NCBI GenBank assembly: GCA_027382625.1
Contig: JAJKFJ010021658.1
Location: 1-64,000 of the forward strand
DNA length: 64,000 bases
Direction of reading: 5' to 3'
Source of the DNA: Tetmemena sp. SeJ-2015
Lineage: Eukaryota > Ciliophora > Spirotrichea > Sporadotrichida > Oxytrichidae
Under the pieces are notes generated by a model, which made no database searches, had not been told where the DNA came from, and saw only the letters and a program-made list of their open reading frames with translations. This document shows positions 24,711-35,590 of this stretch, one piece after another. The position numbers were made by a program, and so were the translations under genes. Each line of letters starts with the position of its first letter. Positions within the stretch are counted from its first letter, which is position 1.

Positions 24711-25991
24711 ATGAGTGAATCTAGCGATGAAAAATCTATCATATAAGAAGAAGGGTAGATCGTTATCCTCTATAATTTATTTATAAAAATCCTGAATTAA
24801 AGCAAACTGAAGTTGCTTCAAATTTTAGAGAGCGAAGAATTCCAAACTTTATTTTCTGACAAACTTACAAACACAGCTAAAAACGACATTTTGCCAATCT
24901 TACAAACTTTTCATCAGGAAACATAGAAGTTCTTAGAGGCTTTTAGAGATTCTAACTTGATTGAGAAGTATCTAGAGCTTAGAGATTTATTTTAATAGAT
25001 CAGCATGGAGAAATTAAAGAAATGCAAGATGAAATAACAAGACTGAACTTAGTGAATGAGTAACTTCAGCCAAACATGAATGACAAATCTGAGGAAAGCA
25101 GCCAACTTCACTTTAAGGAAGAAGTTTATGATGTGATTTCAGAGAGTCAATCATATAGATCAGTCATTTTTTATTATGTAGGGTATTTATTGCAAAAAGG
25201 ATAATTAAAATTTTAATTTGGAAAATGATTTTTTAATTTGTTCATCAATAAAGTTTTATACAATCAGGAAGAAAGCATTCTACTTTTAGAGGGGAAAGAA
25301 TGAGAAAATATATAAAAATTTTCGTAAATTATAAAAGGCTCTGCGCTGATATAGTCTGTTCTAGTAAATTCAAATACAATATCCTACTTCAATAACTAGG
25401 AAAACACTGAACAACAATTAGCCAAAAAAGGAAGAAAAAATAGAAGACTTAGTTTCCAAGATTACTGAAAATTTTTTCTTTGCTTTTAAGATATAAGTCC
25501 TAGAAAATCAGATATAGGATTTTTAATCTAAATTAGCTTTAGAGAAAAAGCAAAGAGAGAGGGAGAGAGAACAGCTATAATTAAAAGAAGAATTGCTGGT
25601 CTAAAATTAAAATTTGATCCATATCAAAAACCAAGAGATTGCTAATAAAGAAGCCAGCATTTCTTAATTAAAGAAAGAGCAATGCCAACTTTAAGAAACA
25701 TCAGAACACCTTGAGAAATTAGTTGAGAGTTTGAGAAATGAAAGCAGAGATTTTATTTTTAATCTTTTACTATAAGAGATGCTTTAGCTAAGAATCAGTA
25801 TTTGTAACAAGAAAATAAACAGCTTAAAAGAAAAATTAACAGCTCTTCAGGAATACAGTCACTGCTACAGTGTGGAAAAATCTAGACTCAGATTAGAATT
25901 ATCTGAATAGAAGGATAAAGTCATTCAGCTTCAAGCTTATATACAAAGCATGAATTATTTAAATGACTGCTCCTCACTTCCCAAGTAATGA
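24711..25991 (+). CDS. Coiled-coil protein(s), unrecognised
   Basis: The ATG at 24711 opens an acidic frame (MSESSDEKSIIQEEGQIVIL) with heptad-like Leu spacing, SDKLTNTAKNDILPILQTF, to about 25170. After an AT-rich gap (about 25180-25440) a second strongly coiled-coil block rich in Glu/Lys/Gln follows (REREREQLQLKEELLVQNQN, LEKLVESLRNES, LRLELSEQKDKVIQLQAYI), ending at TGA at 25991. No domain is recognisable. The two blocks may be one gene split by an IES or intron, or two genes. Role unknown; such proteins are often cytoskeletal. Confidence 0.5.
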
Positions 25992-26126
25992 AATTAGGAC
26001 CACTCCCACCCCTCCTCAGGAAAATGATTTACACAGAAGTTTGAAGAAAGTTTAGCCTCTACTGTTCACTTAATTTTATATTTCTAAAATATTTGAACTA
26101 ACACTCGGCAGGCTACAAAGTTTAAA

Positions 26127-27550
26127 ATGTTTGACGCTAATGACAATTCTTCTTCAAATAATATTCTAGATTTTTCAAGTAAAATTCCTTCTAAGTATAT
26201 TAAACCCTCAAATTCATCCTTTCAAAAAGATTCAGAAGAAAATAATCAAATAAATGTGAGTCCATCTCCTGCTCAAGACCTTTTCCATGTTTTGAATAAA
26301 AATAAACCTTAGCAAGGTTTCAAGAATTATCAACCATCAAAAGGATAATGATGATCTTTATGAACCTACTGAAGAGGCATAAATTTTTGAAGTTTAATTT
26401 ATTTAATTTTGAGCCAAGTTTTATGAGATTGAAATCAAATAGTTTAAAAATTCCATCTTCAAATCAGAAGAAACTAATTACCCAATTCAATATGCATTTA
26501 CTATAATCATGCTATTTGGAACATATAAAATTTTTATTTAGTAAGAAATTTTAAGCCTGATTTTTAATTAAATTAATTCAATCAAGCTGCCTCTCCTGCT
26601 TCAAACTAAATTTAATTACAAGAGAGTTAAAGTAAGCTTTTGTCTGACATAATTTAGAAGGTATCTTTGACTGGAGATTTCAAAAACTCAGAGATTACCT
26701 TACAATTAAACGATAATAATTTTGAACTGCTTCTTAAAAATAATAAAAAATAGAGACTGGGATCTAGTCGCAATAATGCTAAAATTAGTTTATAAATAGA
26801 GGGAAAGAATAATGAGGGTGTGCTATCTAGGAAATCTGAGAACAGTATTCAAAGCTTTGATTACATAGATTACTCTGCTTAGAACTAGCGCCAGCCTGTT
26901 TTTGAATATCTCGAGCCAGATTAAAGCATAAAGAGTTTTGATAAATAAGAGCTAGAGACATATGATGAGGGAATCATTTTTATGAATCCTTAATCAGCAT
27001 TAACACACCAATAAACAATCAAAGCTTCATCTTCTGCAATTTTAAAAGAAGCATATACTCAAACAGATGATGTATCTACAAATTCATTTCTTGATTTCTC
27101 ATCTTTTTCTATGATGTGGAACATTTCAATCCGATATTGACTCAAATGTTTGAAGAGACTAAGAATACTAAATAAGATCGCTTTTAACACTCTGGAAAGA
27201 GAATTTAAAAAATAACTAGCATAGATGACATAATTATTCAACCTGTGAAACTTTCTTTTGGTGAGAATATAATATTGAGTAATAATCATCCCTTAAATTA
27301 AGAAGATAGAATTTTCGGATTAGAACAGTAAAGGAGGTAAAGTCACAGATCAAGGTCTTCTATTAAATCTCATAAAAAAACTCTAATGCAGCTACAATCT
27401 GATCAAAATTTAAGAAATAATAAGGATTATATTCCAAGTGATAGAATAAGTATCACTCATCTATTAATTATTATGAGCAATAGAAAAATGTTTTCTGAGA
27501 ATTTTTTATAAGTAATACTTAAATCAATAAAATAATAAATTTTCTTTTCT
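26127..27550 (+). CDS. Ser/Asn/Gln-rich unknown protein, disrupted frame
   Basis: The ATG at 26127 (MFDANDNSSSNNILDFSSKI) begins a low-complexity Ser/Asn-rich sequence. Further coding blocks at about 26620-27290 are acidic and Ser-rich (SRKSENSIQSFDYIDYSAQN, EYLEPDQSIKSFDKQELE). A basic Arg/Ser tail runs to about 27550. The frame changes at least three times, near 26340, 26400-26600 and 27150. No homologous domain is recognisable. The composition suggests a disordered, possibly phosphorylated protein. Confidence 0.4.
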
Positions 27551-27753
27551 ACTTAAGAGTTTGTTGCATTTATATATTTTTGCTTTTTTAATGCAATACA
27601 AGTCCAAGAAAATATTGTAGAAATGATTGTCTTATATTTTGATATAACCTCTATTTTTTTTTATTCTATTTTACCATTCTTGATTTGCAGATTCAGATTT
27701 ATAAATTAAAATCAATGGCTTATTTAATTTCAATAAGTAAGACTTTTCGAATA

Positions 27754-28916
27754 ATGATGATTAGAAAATAGTTACCGCAGTTTTTCCACAGCTTCAAAAG
27801 CGAGCTCTGAGCTGAAGAAAAAATTCCAACATAAAATTATTGATGGAAAAGCGATAGCTGAACAGGTAAAAATTGGCCCCTTTTTTCAAATTTAAGTTAA
27901 ATTTTTAAAAATTCTCAACTTTTAAAAATTAATTTGGAAACCCTTGGTTTTCTTATAGAATAAAGGGCGAAGATTTACGAGAAGCCCGTTCTAGGATATA
28001 TTTTGACTAAAGATGATCCATCATCAGCACTCTATGTGAGATATAAGAAAATTGAGTGTGATAAATTGGGGATTGAATACAAAGGCTTTGAAGTTTCAAA
28101 AGATATATCACAGGATCAGATTGTAAATTATGTGAAGGAGTTGCAAAGTAATGAGAAGATAAGTGGCATTTTAGTGTAATTGCCTCTGCCCTCGCATATT
28201 GATGAATCAGTAGTGCTAGACTAGATTTCTCCACTCAAGGATGTGGATGGATTATCCCCTTACAACATCGGATGTGAGTAAATATTTATATCTGACTCTT
28301 ATTGTAGGTCTTGCACTCAAGAAACGTCATCCTCATTTTATATCTTGCACGCCTTACGGAGTTTTGAAACTTATTTAGTCAGTATGTCCTGACATAACTG
28401 GGAAGAAAGTTACTATATGCGGCAGAAGTAATATTGTGGGACTACCTCTATCTCTTCTACTTAATAAACATAATGCTACTGTCTCAATATGCCATTCCTT
28501 GACACCTGACATCAATTTACAATTATCATTAAATATAATCATTAAATAATTATTAATTTATATCTTGGATATCAAAATTATGTTCATAATTCCATTTTCA
28601 ATATATTAACATTCATAAGTACATTGAAAATGCAGATATTGTAGTGACTGCAGTTGGGAAACCTCGATACTTCAAAGGAGAGTGGTTTAGAGAAGGTTCT
28701 ATAGCCATAGATGTTGGAATCTCTCAAATTCAAATTCCAAATGAAAGTGGCAAGTTGATCAAGAAAACAGTGGGAGATATTGATTTCGATTCAGCCATCC
28801 AAAGATTTATTTTAAGGTGCTCGTATATCACCCCAGTGCCAGGTGGAGTTGGTCCTATGACAATAGCGATGCTCATGAATAACATAGTTCAAAGCTGGGA
28901 ACTAAAGAATTTTTGA
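27754..28916 (+). CDS. folD: Bifunctional methylenetetrahydrofolate dehydrogenase/cyclohydrolase, probably mitochondrial
   Basis: FolD/MTHFD2-type enzyme that interconverts 5,10-methylene- and 10-formyl-tetrahydrofolate. The N-terminus ([13 protein letters not shown]) looks like a mitochondrial targeting peptide but needs a one-base frame correction near 27795 to reach [11 protein letters not shown]. Signature blocks: [20 protein letters not shown] (catalytic YxxxK), [52 protein letters not shown], and [15 protein letters not shown] before TGA at 28916. A 34-nt GT-AG intron lies at about 28275-28308. A 100-bp IES with pointer ACAT (28509/28609) interrupts the NAD(P)-binding domain; removal gives [16 protein letters not shown], the exact family spacing. 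The segment 27865-27960 is a degraded or inserted stretch; about 15 residues of the usual N-terminal helix may be lost there. Confidence 0.93.
28509..28608. other. 100-bp IES in folD, pointer ACAT
   Basis: ACAT occurs at 28509-28512 and 28609-28612. Excision of 100 bp joins [17 protein letters not shown] in frame with the same residue count as human and bacterial FolD between CHS and D-I-x-V. The insert has no GT donor and no TA-TA boundary that works in frame, so neither an intron nor a Paramecium-type IES fits. Confidence 0.8.
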
Positions 28917-29439
28917 TTTAATTCGAAATCTAATTTCTCTAATTTAATTTACAAGAGATTTTGTAATGAGAAGTTGATAAATATATATAATTCAATCTTA
29001 ATGAAGCCTAATTTTCCATTTGAATTGAAGGTCTCTTGTTCGCATAATATAGAAATTTTTTTATTAAATACAGAATTGAATTGCATATTAAATTAAATTG
29101 GATGAAATCAGTCGCAATTGAAGTGTGCCATATTTAAATAATAATTTCATCATTACAATCAGTATTACATTCTAAGATCTTTTATTTTTTGCAACTTTTT
29201 GTGTGGTTACTCTCAAAACAGAGTTTTAAACGACACGAGTTGAAGATAGACAAGTATTTCAAAATCAAGAAATTGAGCTCATCATTATATCCCTGCTGAT
29301 ATTTGATTAGGCGATGATTAAAGAAGAATCTTACGAATAAACTGCAGATAGGTGTGTGAGTCTGTAATTTCAACAGCTACTAAGTTGCGACTCCCCATTT
29401 GCGATTTTAACCAATCGCCTATTTTGATTAAATTTCCTA
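28917..29439. other. Intergenic DNA
   Basis: About 520 bp, AT-rich. A minus-strand frame at 29182-29373 is short and Phe/Lys/His-rich with no family match, so it is not called. No repeat or RNA gene was recognised. Confidence 0.45.
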
Positions 29440-30231
29440 TATAATAAATATAACAAACTTTGCTCTTTTTCGATATGGATAGCAATAGCACTTCTATTAG
29501 TTGTGAACTTCACAAGTGAGGCTAGTGGAGGAGTAATAACTGACTACGCAGGCAAATGTTCACTATGCGTATATAATGGAAACTAGTACTGCAATAAAAC
29601 TTGTTAAACATTAGGAGACACTTGCAGTTTTACTGGTGGAGCTTACACATATCTCGATCAGTGCACTGAGAACAAATCTAATTAGACCCTTTGCAACCGA
29701 ATCCACATCATAACCTCTAATGATGTCAACAAAATTATTGATCATTTAAAAACATTTGCATCTATAATTTGTGGGAATATTTTGAGAATACGAATTTGGA
29801 AGCGAACTTGAAAGTAGGAGAGTGGTGTCAGTTCATGATAAATGATGATATTTATAACAAACTCTTAAAATATACAATTGCCAACTGGACTGTTAACGAT
29901 AATAGTACTGCTTCAGTAAAATTTACGGAGACAAATGAAACTAAGATTTTAACAACTGCCTTAACTTCAAATATGGATATGTCACAATATTAAGACGCCT
30001 TTTCTCCAACCACTTATTACTTTTAATTTAAATTTTGATTGCACTAACATGATTTTCAACTTTTCTCACGTTATCTTGGCAATAAATGAGGGAACGGATC
30101 CAACCACAACAACCCAACTCTTCTCCATAATATTCTATAAATATGTTTTAATGTACACGAGTGCTTTATTTGGAGTAGGAATGTACTGCCTAATTCTATT
30201 TTTGGGTTTAATGACTTAATATTCGCTTTGA
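29440..30231 (+). CDS. Cys-rich secreted/membrane protein, unknown
   Basis: A hydrophobic leader (WIAIALLLVVNFTSEASGG) is followed by a compact Cys-rich domain with about ten cysteines (GKCSLCVYNGNQYCNKTCQ, then C-S-F-T-G-G ... D-Q-C ... L-C). An Asn-glycosylation-rich region comes next (NWTVNDNSTASVKFTETN). A C-terminal membrane helix near 30150-30220 contains LFGVGMYCLILFLGLM. The stop is TGA at 30231. No ATG lies in frame immediately upstream of the leader, so a base error or an upstream exon is likely and the start is approximate. Frame changes occur near 29765 and 30020. It may be a surface protein paired with the next gene (60 bp downstream), but no function is recognisable. Confidence 0.55.
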
Positions 30232-30291
30232 GCAGCTTTAAAAATAACTAAAACCTTGAGATTTGTTAGACTATTTTTAACTTAGTTTTTA

Positions 30292-31046
30292 ATGCAAGTT
30301 TAAATTATAATTTAACTTTAAATAATTTAGAAATAAGCTTTGGCGATAATCTATTTAATCTCTTTTTTGTTTAAGATAATCATGACAGGAATTACCTATT
30401 CGAACTCTAAGGCAATAATGGGCGCTGTGTTCCTAGAATATCTGGTGTACGCTTTCATCTACATAGTTGAGGGATTCAGATACAAATCACTTTATGATGC
30501 GGGAAGTGATGACTCTCCAGCCAAGGACAAGAAGCCAAAGCAATCATCTCGACCTTAGCAAGAGGAGCAATAAATATTATATTTTAATAGCAGAAAGAGG
30601 GAGGAGAAGATGAGGACGTAAGCCCAGAGGACATCTAATTAGAGCAAGATCAGAATGCTCATGGTCAAAATAATGCTGCTGGCCCTTCTAACACTAGAAA
30701 CTAGAATTAACCTTCAATCAAGGATGCCCAAGTAGAATCAGGCGATAACGATTCTGACTCTTTTGACTTTGAGTCTTCTCATCTATTCACAATAGTTTGC
30801 CGCAACTTTCAACGCTCCTCCCTCTGGTTCTTTATCCTTGCTGGCTTCTGTGCGTTCAGAGCTCCTATTCCCTTGACCGTTGCAATGGCCTATCTCTAGG
30901 TAGTTTGCAGAATTGTTTAACTTATTGGAGCTGCTTTGAAAAAGAGATTGATCGCTAGGATAGGATATGGAGCAGCAACTATTATGACTGTTATAATGTT
31001 CTTTGGCGTAATGGTAGACTAGAGTAATTACGTAGACTATTATTGA
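30292..31046 (+). CDS. MAPEG-like four-helix membrane protein
   Basis: A start at 30292 (MQVQ...) leads to four hydrophobic helices: IIYLISFLFKIIMTGI, AVFLEYLVYAFIYIVEGF, LWFFILAGFCAFRAPIPL with the following AMAYLQVVCRIVQLIG, and IGYGAATIMTVIMFFGVMV. Between helices 2 and 3 is an acidic/Gln-rich insert (about 30500-30760). The third helix with its 'R-x-S-S-L-W-F-F ... P ... R' pattern resembles MAPEG proteins (membrane-bound glutathione transferase and prostaglandin synthase relatives). The match is by eye and the loop is unusually long. One frame change lies near 30585. The stop is TGA at 31046, convergent with the polycystin-like gene that ends at 31190. Confidence 0.45.
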
Positions 31047-31189
31047 GAGATTTTAGCGAAATAAGAATTGGTTGCATTTAAGAGGAAATTTTCTTATCTG
31101 ATATGTAAATGCATTTGTAATTTTTTATTGAATTTCATTTTTTGTGAGTTTATAATGTAAAAGTTTTTTTTTGATTAGAGTAAAATAAA

Positions 31190-34100
31190 TCAATCATTAT
31201 AAGCAGCCTAGAAAGCATTAGTGCTTTGATCTTCATTTTATAATGGATTCATCATGCTACAGAATCTTTAGAGATCTGCAAATTTATTGCTGACATAGCA
31301 CATGAGATATTTTTTCTTAAGTCGCATAACAGTTTTAAAATCCAATTCATTCTCATCTTAATTTGAATAGACTAATACAAGTACTTTTGATCCTACTTCC
31401 TTTAAATAGTCAATTACTTTTTCAGCTTGACTTAGTTGAATATTCTTAGCTGCCTCTACGTTGCACTAGCATTCCGATAATCCACCTTAAAATTTATCAT
31501 CATGTTATCGAAGCTTCATATAACCTCGCATAGGATCTTTTCTGAAAGTGCAGGATTTCGAATGAAAGGAGGCCAAAGTTTCATCGTCCAAATAATTCTC
31601 TATTACTATTCTAAACTTGTCATAGGAAGCAGAGGTAATCAAAATCTCATTTTGACTTAAATACAATTCTTTAATCAAGGAAGGTTTGATTTTGAAGAAT
31701 GAATCTAAGAAGAATTTAAGTTGCCTAAAATCTTCGAAATCTATGAATTATATTTGCTGTAACTAGGATTAGTTTATTGAAGTTTTTCCCATTCCTATGT
31801 CAAAAAAGTTTTACAAAAGCTAGCCATTTTAGTTTGCTTAAATGCCTCCCCCAAAGCCTTCTTATCTTTAGTCTTAATTCTCAACTTTAATAACCTTGGT
31901 TCCAAAGCTTGTTGATGGGAATTTCCGAGGATCCCTGAAATAATTTTGAGACTCTTTCCTTCTGCCCATTTATCCAATTATAAGTTTATTCTCTTACTCT
32001 TAAGCATAGTCCTCATTAAGTCTTTGAAATAGTTGCTCCCTCTCAGATCTCATGAATTATTTCTTCCTATTTATAAGCCAGAGCACTATCTTCTTATTTT
32101 TCATTTGCGTAGCTAAGTCTGCTTACTCCCTACCTTTTGATTTCTTGGATGAATTTTAGTTCTATATGAATGATAAGTATACAAGTCTTTCTTACTTTAT
32201 GATGCTTTTGATAGATTTAATTGACTTGCTCCTTAATTTGCTAAATATCTTCTTAAAAGCGTTGCTTATCAGGGGTTATGATATCTGCACCTTTTTCGAA
32301 TCCTACTGCTTTCTTATAAAGCACAGTTTAAATATTACACACTTCATTATTAAAATTTATCTTAGTTACCAAAGCAATGAAGAACATAAGAATAAACTGA
32401 TTAGTTAAAAAGCATAGAAGTCCCGCAGTTTTCAAATAGGAGAAATCTCTAATCTCAACAAACTAATCGAATTCATCACTTGTGTAAAAATTCTTGAAAA
32501 GAATGGTAAGGATCGTTTATTGAAAGGTCCTGAAGTCTTTTAGATAAGGGGAGAAAATCAAAAAGTAGCTTTGAGCAAAGCAAACGTAAAGCACAATTAC
32601 TAACACCAAATAGTTCCACACACCTGGAACTATTCTATAAATTGTATTTAAGTAGAGTTTCATTTAATCGAAGAACTTAAAGTGAGCGAAAAATTAGAAG
32701 GCTCTGAAGGCATAAAACAAGGAAGCGCATCCTAGAGCTATCTACTCGAACTGATGCAAACTTGCTTGAGTCTAATAGGTCTTAAAGTCATTAGCTAATT
32801 GCTCAAATGTCTAACTCTCTACAAGTACACTAATGCTACTTATTCTTGCAATTACTGTCAAAAGACAACAAGTTAGATTTGCAATTTCGACTAGATTAGT
32901 TATCTTGTTTATTAATAAAATACTAATTATTACTTATTGCAAATCTAATAGAGATTTTAGAATATCCCCAAACTCAATTCAAGAACAACTTTACACACAT
33001 ATAAGAGGATATTTGTGAGAAAGAGAGCGTATATAGCTACAACTATATGTAGACTATTTGAGTTATCATTTTTATGATATAAGTAAGCTGTCAGTACTCT
33101 AAAGCTCACTGAGAATATCGAATTGCCTGGATTTTCAATAAACACCGTGCTAATGAAATATGTATCGCTCCAAATTAAAGTAAAAATAAAAATGTTATGC
33201 ACAGTCCATTAAAGACATACAGCTCTGGTGTCAAAGTCAAGCCATTCTCCAGATTAAGTTTTGCAATTTGATTTAGATTTTTTGTTTTGTTGTATGAGAA
33301 ATCCACATAAAAACTTCCCCTTCCATATGTTCCAAAGTTCCCTTGATAAGAATTTATTTGTGAATCTCTATACTCACATAAATAAATGGCTACTCATATT
33401 CTGAGCATGCTGAATCGATACAATTGCTTTTATTTTTTGGAATATACTATTAATTTTCGGTTTCATTAGCTTCAAAAAGTCTATTGCAATCTGGGGAGAA
33501 TTCTAAAGCGTAGCAATCTAAAGTTTAAAATTAGATTATATTTAAGTAGTGCATTATACTTTTATTTCATCTGTTGTGCAATCACTTTTTACTCTAAATT
33601 AAGCCATCCTAAGTAGTCCAATAGGTTAATATGGAGAGGGAAAAGTCTGAGGCCATAGCTTTTAGTGCAAAATCATATCAACGTAGGAATACACTTCAGA
33701 ATAATCTTTAGCGTCTAAGATCTTTTATTGATCGTAGGGGGGGGGGACGGAAGTGAAACCCCTAATATGAAAAAATGCAATAAAAGTGCCAATGGTTAAA
33801 ATCAGCTAAAAATGCAAAAAATAGTAATTCAGGCTTTTAAAAATTCCAAGAGGGTCATTTTTAGGAATTTCACTTTTTTTATGGAATGATCTATTAATAT
33901 TATTTATTGAATTTAATATTGATAACTGATTGATATTATGATTATGTTTTATTCCCACAAATAAATAAGTATCATTTCATTACTTTATATGAAGCTATTT
34001 TTAAAGAGATTATCTTCTATATAGTAACTCCCCTGATAGCTGGATTATTTGAGAACTTATTTGGGCTATGAATTGTTATCATTATTCTTAAAAACTGTTT

Positions 34101-34729
34101 ATATAATTGTAAGATCCTCTAAAGTATGTTAAAGAGTTTATCAATGAGTTTGCAGCAGTAATTTTATGTAATTGGAGATAAAGGGATCTTGGCTATTATA
34201 TTTAAACTTGTCAGATTCTTCTCTAAATAACATTCCAGTTAAGATTGCAAGAATTTTGATAAAACAGCCAAATGCATTTAAAAAACTAAAGGCGAATCAT
34301 AATTAATATGTAATTAAACTTTTAGTATCTTCATAAGACTTTATAATTTTATGAGTAAAACAGAGCTGGAAATAATTTTAAGGTTATTTCATAAAATTTA
34401 AAATCAAAAAATTTTGACCCTCATTGAATATTTGAAAGCTAAAAATTCTTAATTTTTTGGCATTTTAGACGATTTTGGCTTAAATGGATGTTTTTTCATA
34501 AATTTTGATCATAAAAATGGGGGTGTGCACTTCCCCTCCCCCCCCGATCGTAGTAACTCAGAAGATTGCTGCGGATATCATAATTGTCAATTGTTGAATT
34601 ACCCTCGTAACTAGTTAAATAAACTAGAACGGGGAAAAGTGCTAAGTACGAGACAAGCAAAATTTTTTCTAGAGTTGATGACACTAGGAAGAGTTTAAAA
34701 AGCTTAATTTTTCTCTTTGTTAGCCACAT
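31190..34729 (-). CDS. Polycystin-2 (TRPP)-like cation channel
   Basis: The ATG at 34729 starts a short basic N-terminus and helix S1 (ILLVSYLALFPVLVYL). The large extracellular polycystin domain follows, with LRMAQFRVKSDC and later SYQGNFGTYGRGSFYVDF, a pairing typical of PKD2 proteins. Helices S2-S5 lie at about 33230-32600 (VAIYALFLTNILLYVCKVVL, SLFYAFRAFQFFAHFKFF, VPGVWNYLVLVIVLYVCF). S6 is at about 32410 (CFLTNQFILMFFIALVTK). A charged cytoplasmic tail, including coiled coil, runs to TGA at 31190. An 808-bp element with an 8-bp repeat (33730-34553) interrupts the codons after LLSYY; precise removal restores SYYDQQKILDAK. Further frame changes (about 33360, 32480) are unexplained. PKD2 channels in ciliates and algae act in ciliary calcium signalling; that role is inferred. 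Confidence 0.8.
33730..34553. mobile_element. 808-bp MITE-like element with G-run inverted termini and 8-bp direct repeats
   Basis: GATCGTAG stands at 33730-33737 and 34546-34553. Between them the element begins with nine G's (33738) then ACGGAAGTG, and ends with a mirrored CACTTCCCC plus eight C's (34545). Inverted similarity continues inward for about 100 bp (AAAATCAGCTAAAAATGC at the left against the complement near 34450-34490). The interior has no long reading frame, so it is non-autonomous. It sits inside the polycystin-like gene, and precise excision leaving one GATCGTAG restores the frame. The repeat could be a target-site duplication, a pointer, or both. Confidence 0.82.
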
Positions 34730-34833
34730 TTTGATTTTAAATTGATTTAATTTTTAAATGAGCAAGTTAATCTTTGGTGAAATTAATAGGAACTTATAGG
34801 ATAGAATAATTTCATTAATCAATCTATCATAAA

Positions 34834-35328
34834 ATGACATAGATCTAGAAATCATCTCTGAAGATCATTCTATCTCTGATTTTAAGCTCGCATGTTTTGG
34901 CCTCACTGACTGACTTTCCATCTTTCGACTCTCTCCATGCTTTTTGTGGAATGAAAGTGGCTTACCCGAACAAAGTTTGCTCAGAGGCTCTAGAATCTGT
35001 GTTAGCCACTATTAACTCTTTTAATCCAGAACCTCTGACAAAAGGTTATTACAAAATAAAGGAACAAGGAGAAAGCTACATCTGGAGCACTAGGGAAACT
35101 TCAAGCCATCAAAATATTGCAGATGTACTTTTCTAGGCTGAGTAAAATGGCTCAGATTGCTTAATTGATGGATAAAGTAGATCCCAAGATATTTCATACT
35201 ACGACTATGACACTAATTATTGCAATATTTGGAATGTCCATAATAGGACCAGCACTTTCAATAGTCTAAGTAATTATGACTGCCAATTCATCCCAGTGGA
35301 TCCTTCTACCGTATGCTCAACTTATTGA
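34834..35328 (+). CDS. Small secreted Cys-containing protein, unknown
   Basis: An uninterrupted 164-residue frame from ATG at 34834 to TGA at 35328. It begins with a signal peptide (SLKIILSLILSSHVLASLTD). The mature part has about seven cysteines (FCGMKVAYPNKVCSEAL, SDCLIDGQ, YCNIWN, DCQFIP, VCSTY) and is rich in Ser/Asn/Asp. No family is recognised. It is divergent from the polycystin-like gene with 104 bp between start codons. No IES or intron is needed, which makes it one of the cleanest genes in the window. Confidence 0.75.
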
Positions 35329-35590
35329 AAATCGAATATAGTTAAAATTAACTTATAAAAGCTCACTTGCTAAGGTCAAATTTAATAAAACTTAAATTCA
35401 TAATTTTATAAACACTTAGACTATTCAGATAATCACAACTGTTCTTAATTTTATTACATTTAAGAGTTTCTATTCTGCGAGGAGTAATTTTAAATATAAT
35501 AAAATGATAAATTTCCACTTAGATTGCTTGAGTTCTTACCCTATAAGAATCCTCCAAATGATTGCTTTGGCTTAATTAGATCTTTGAAAG

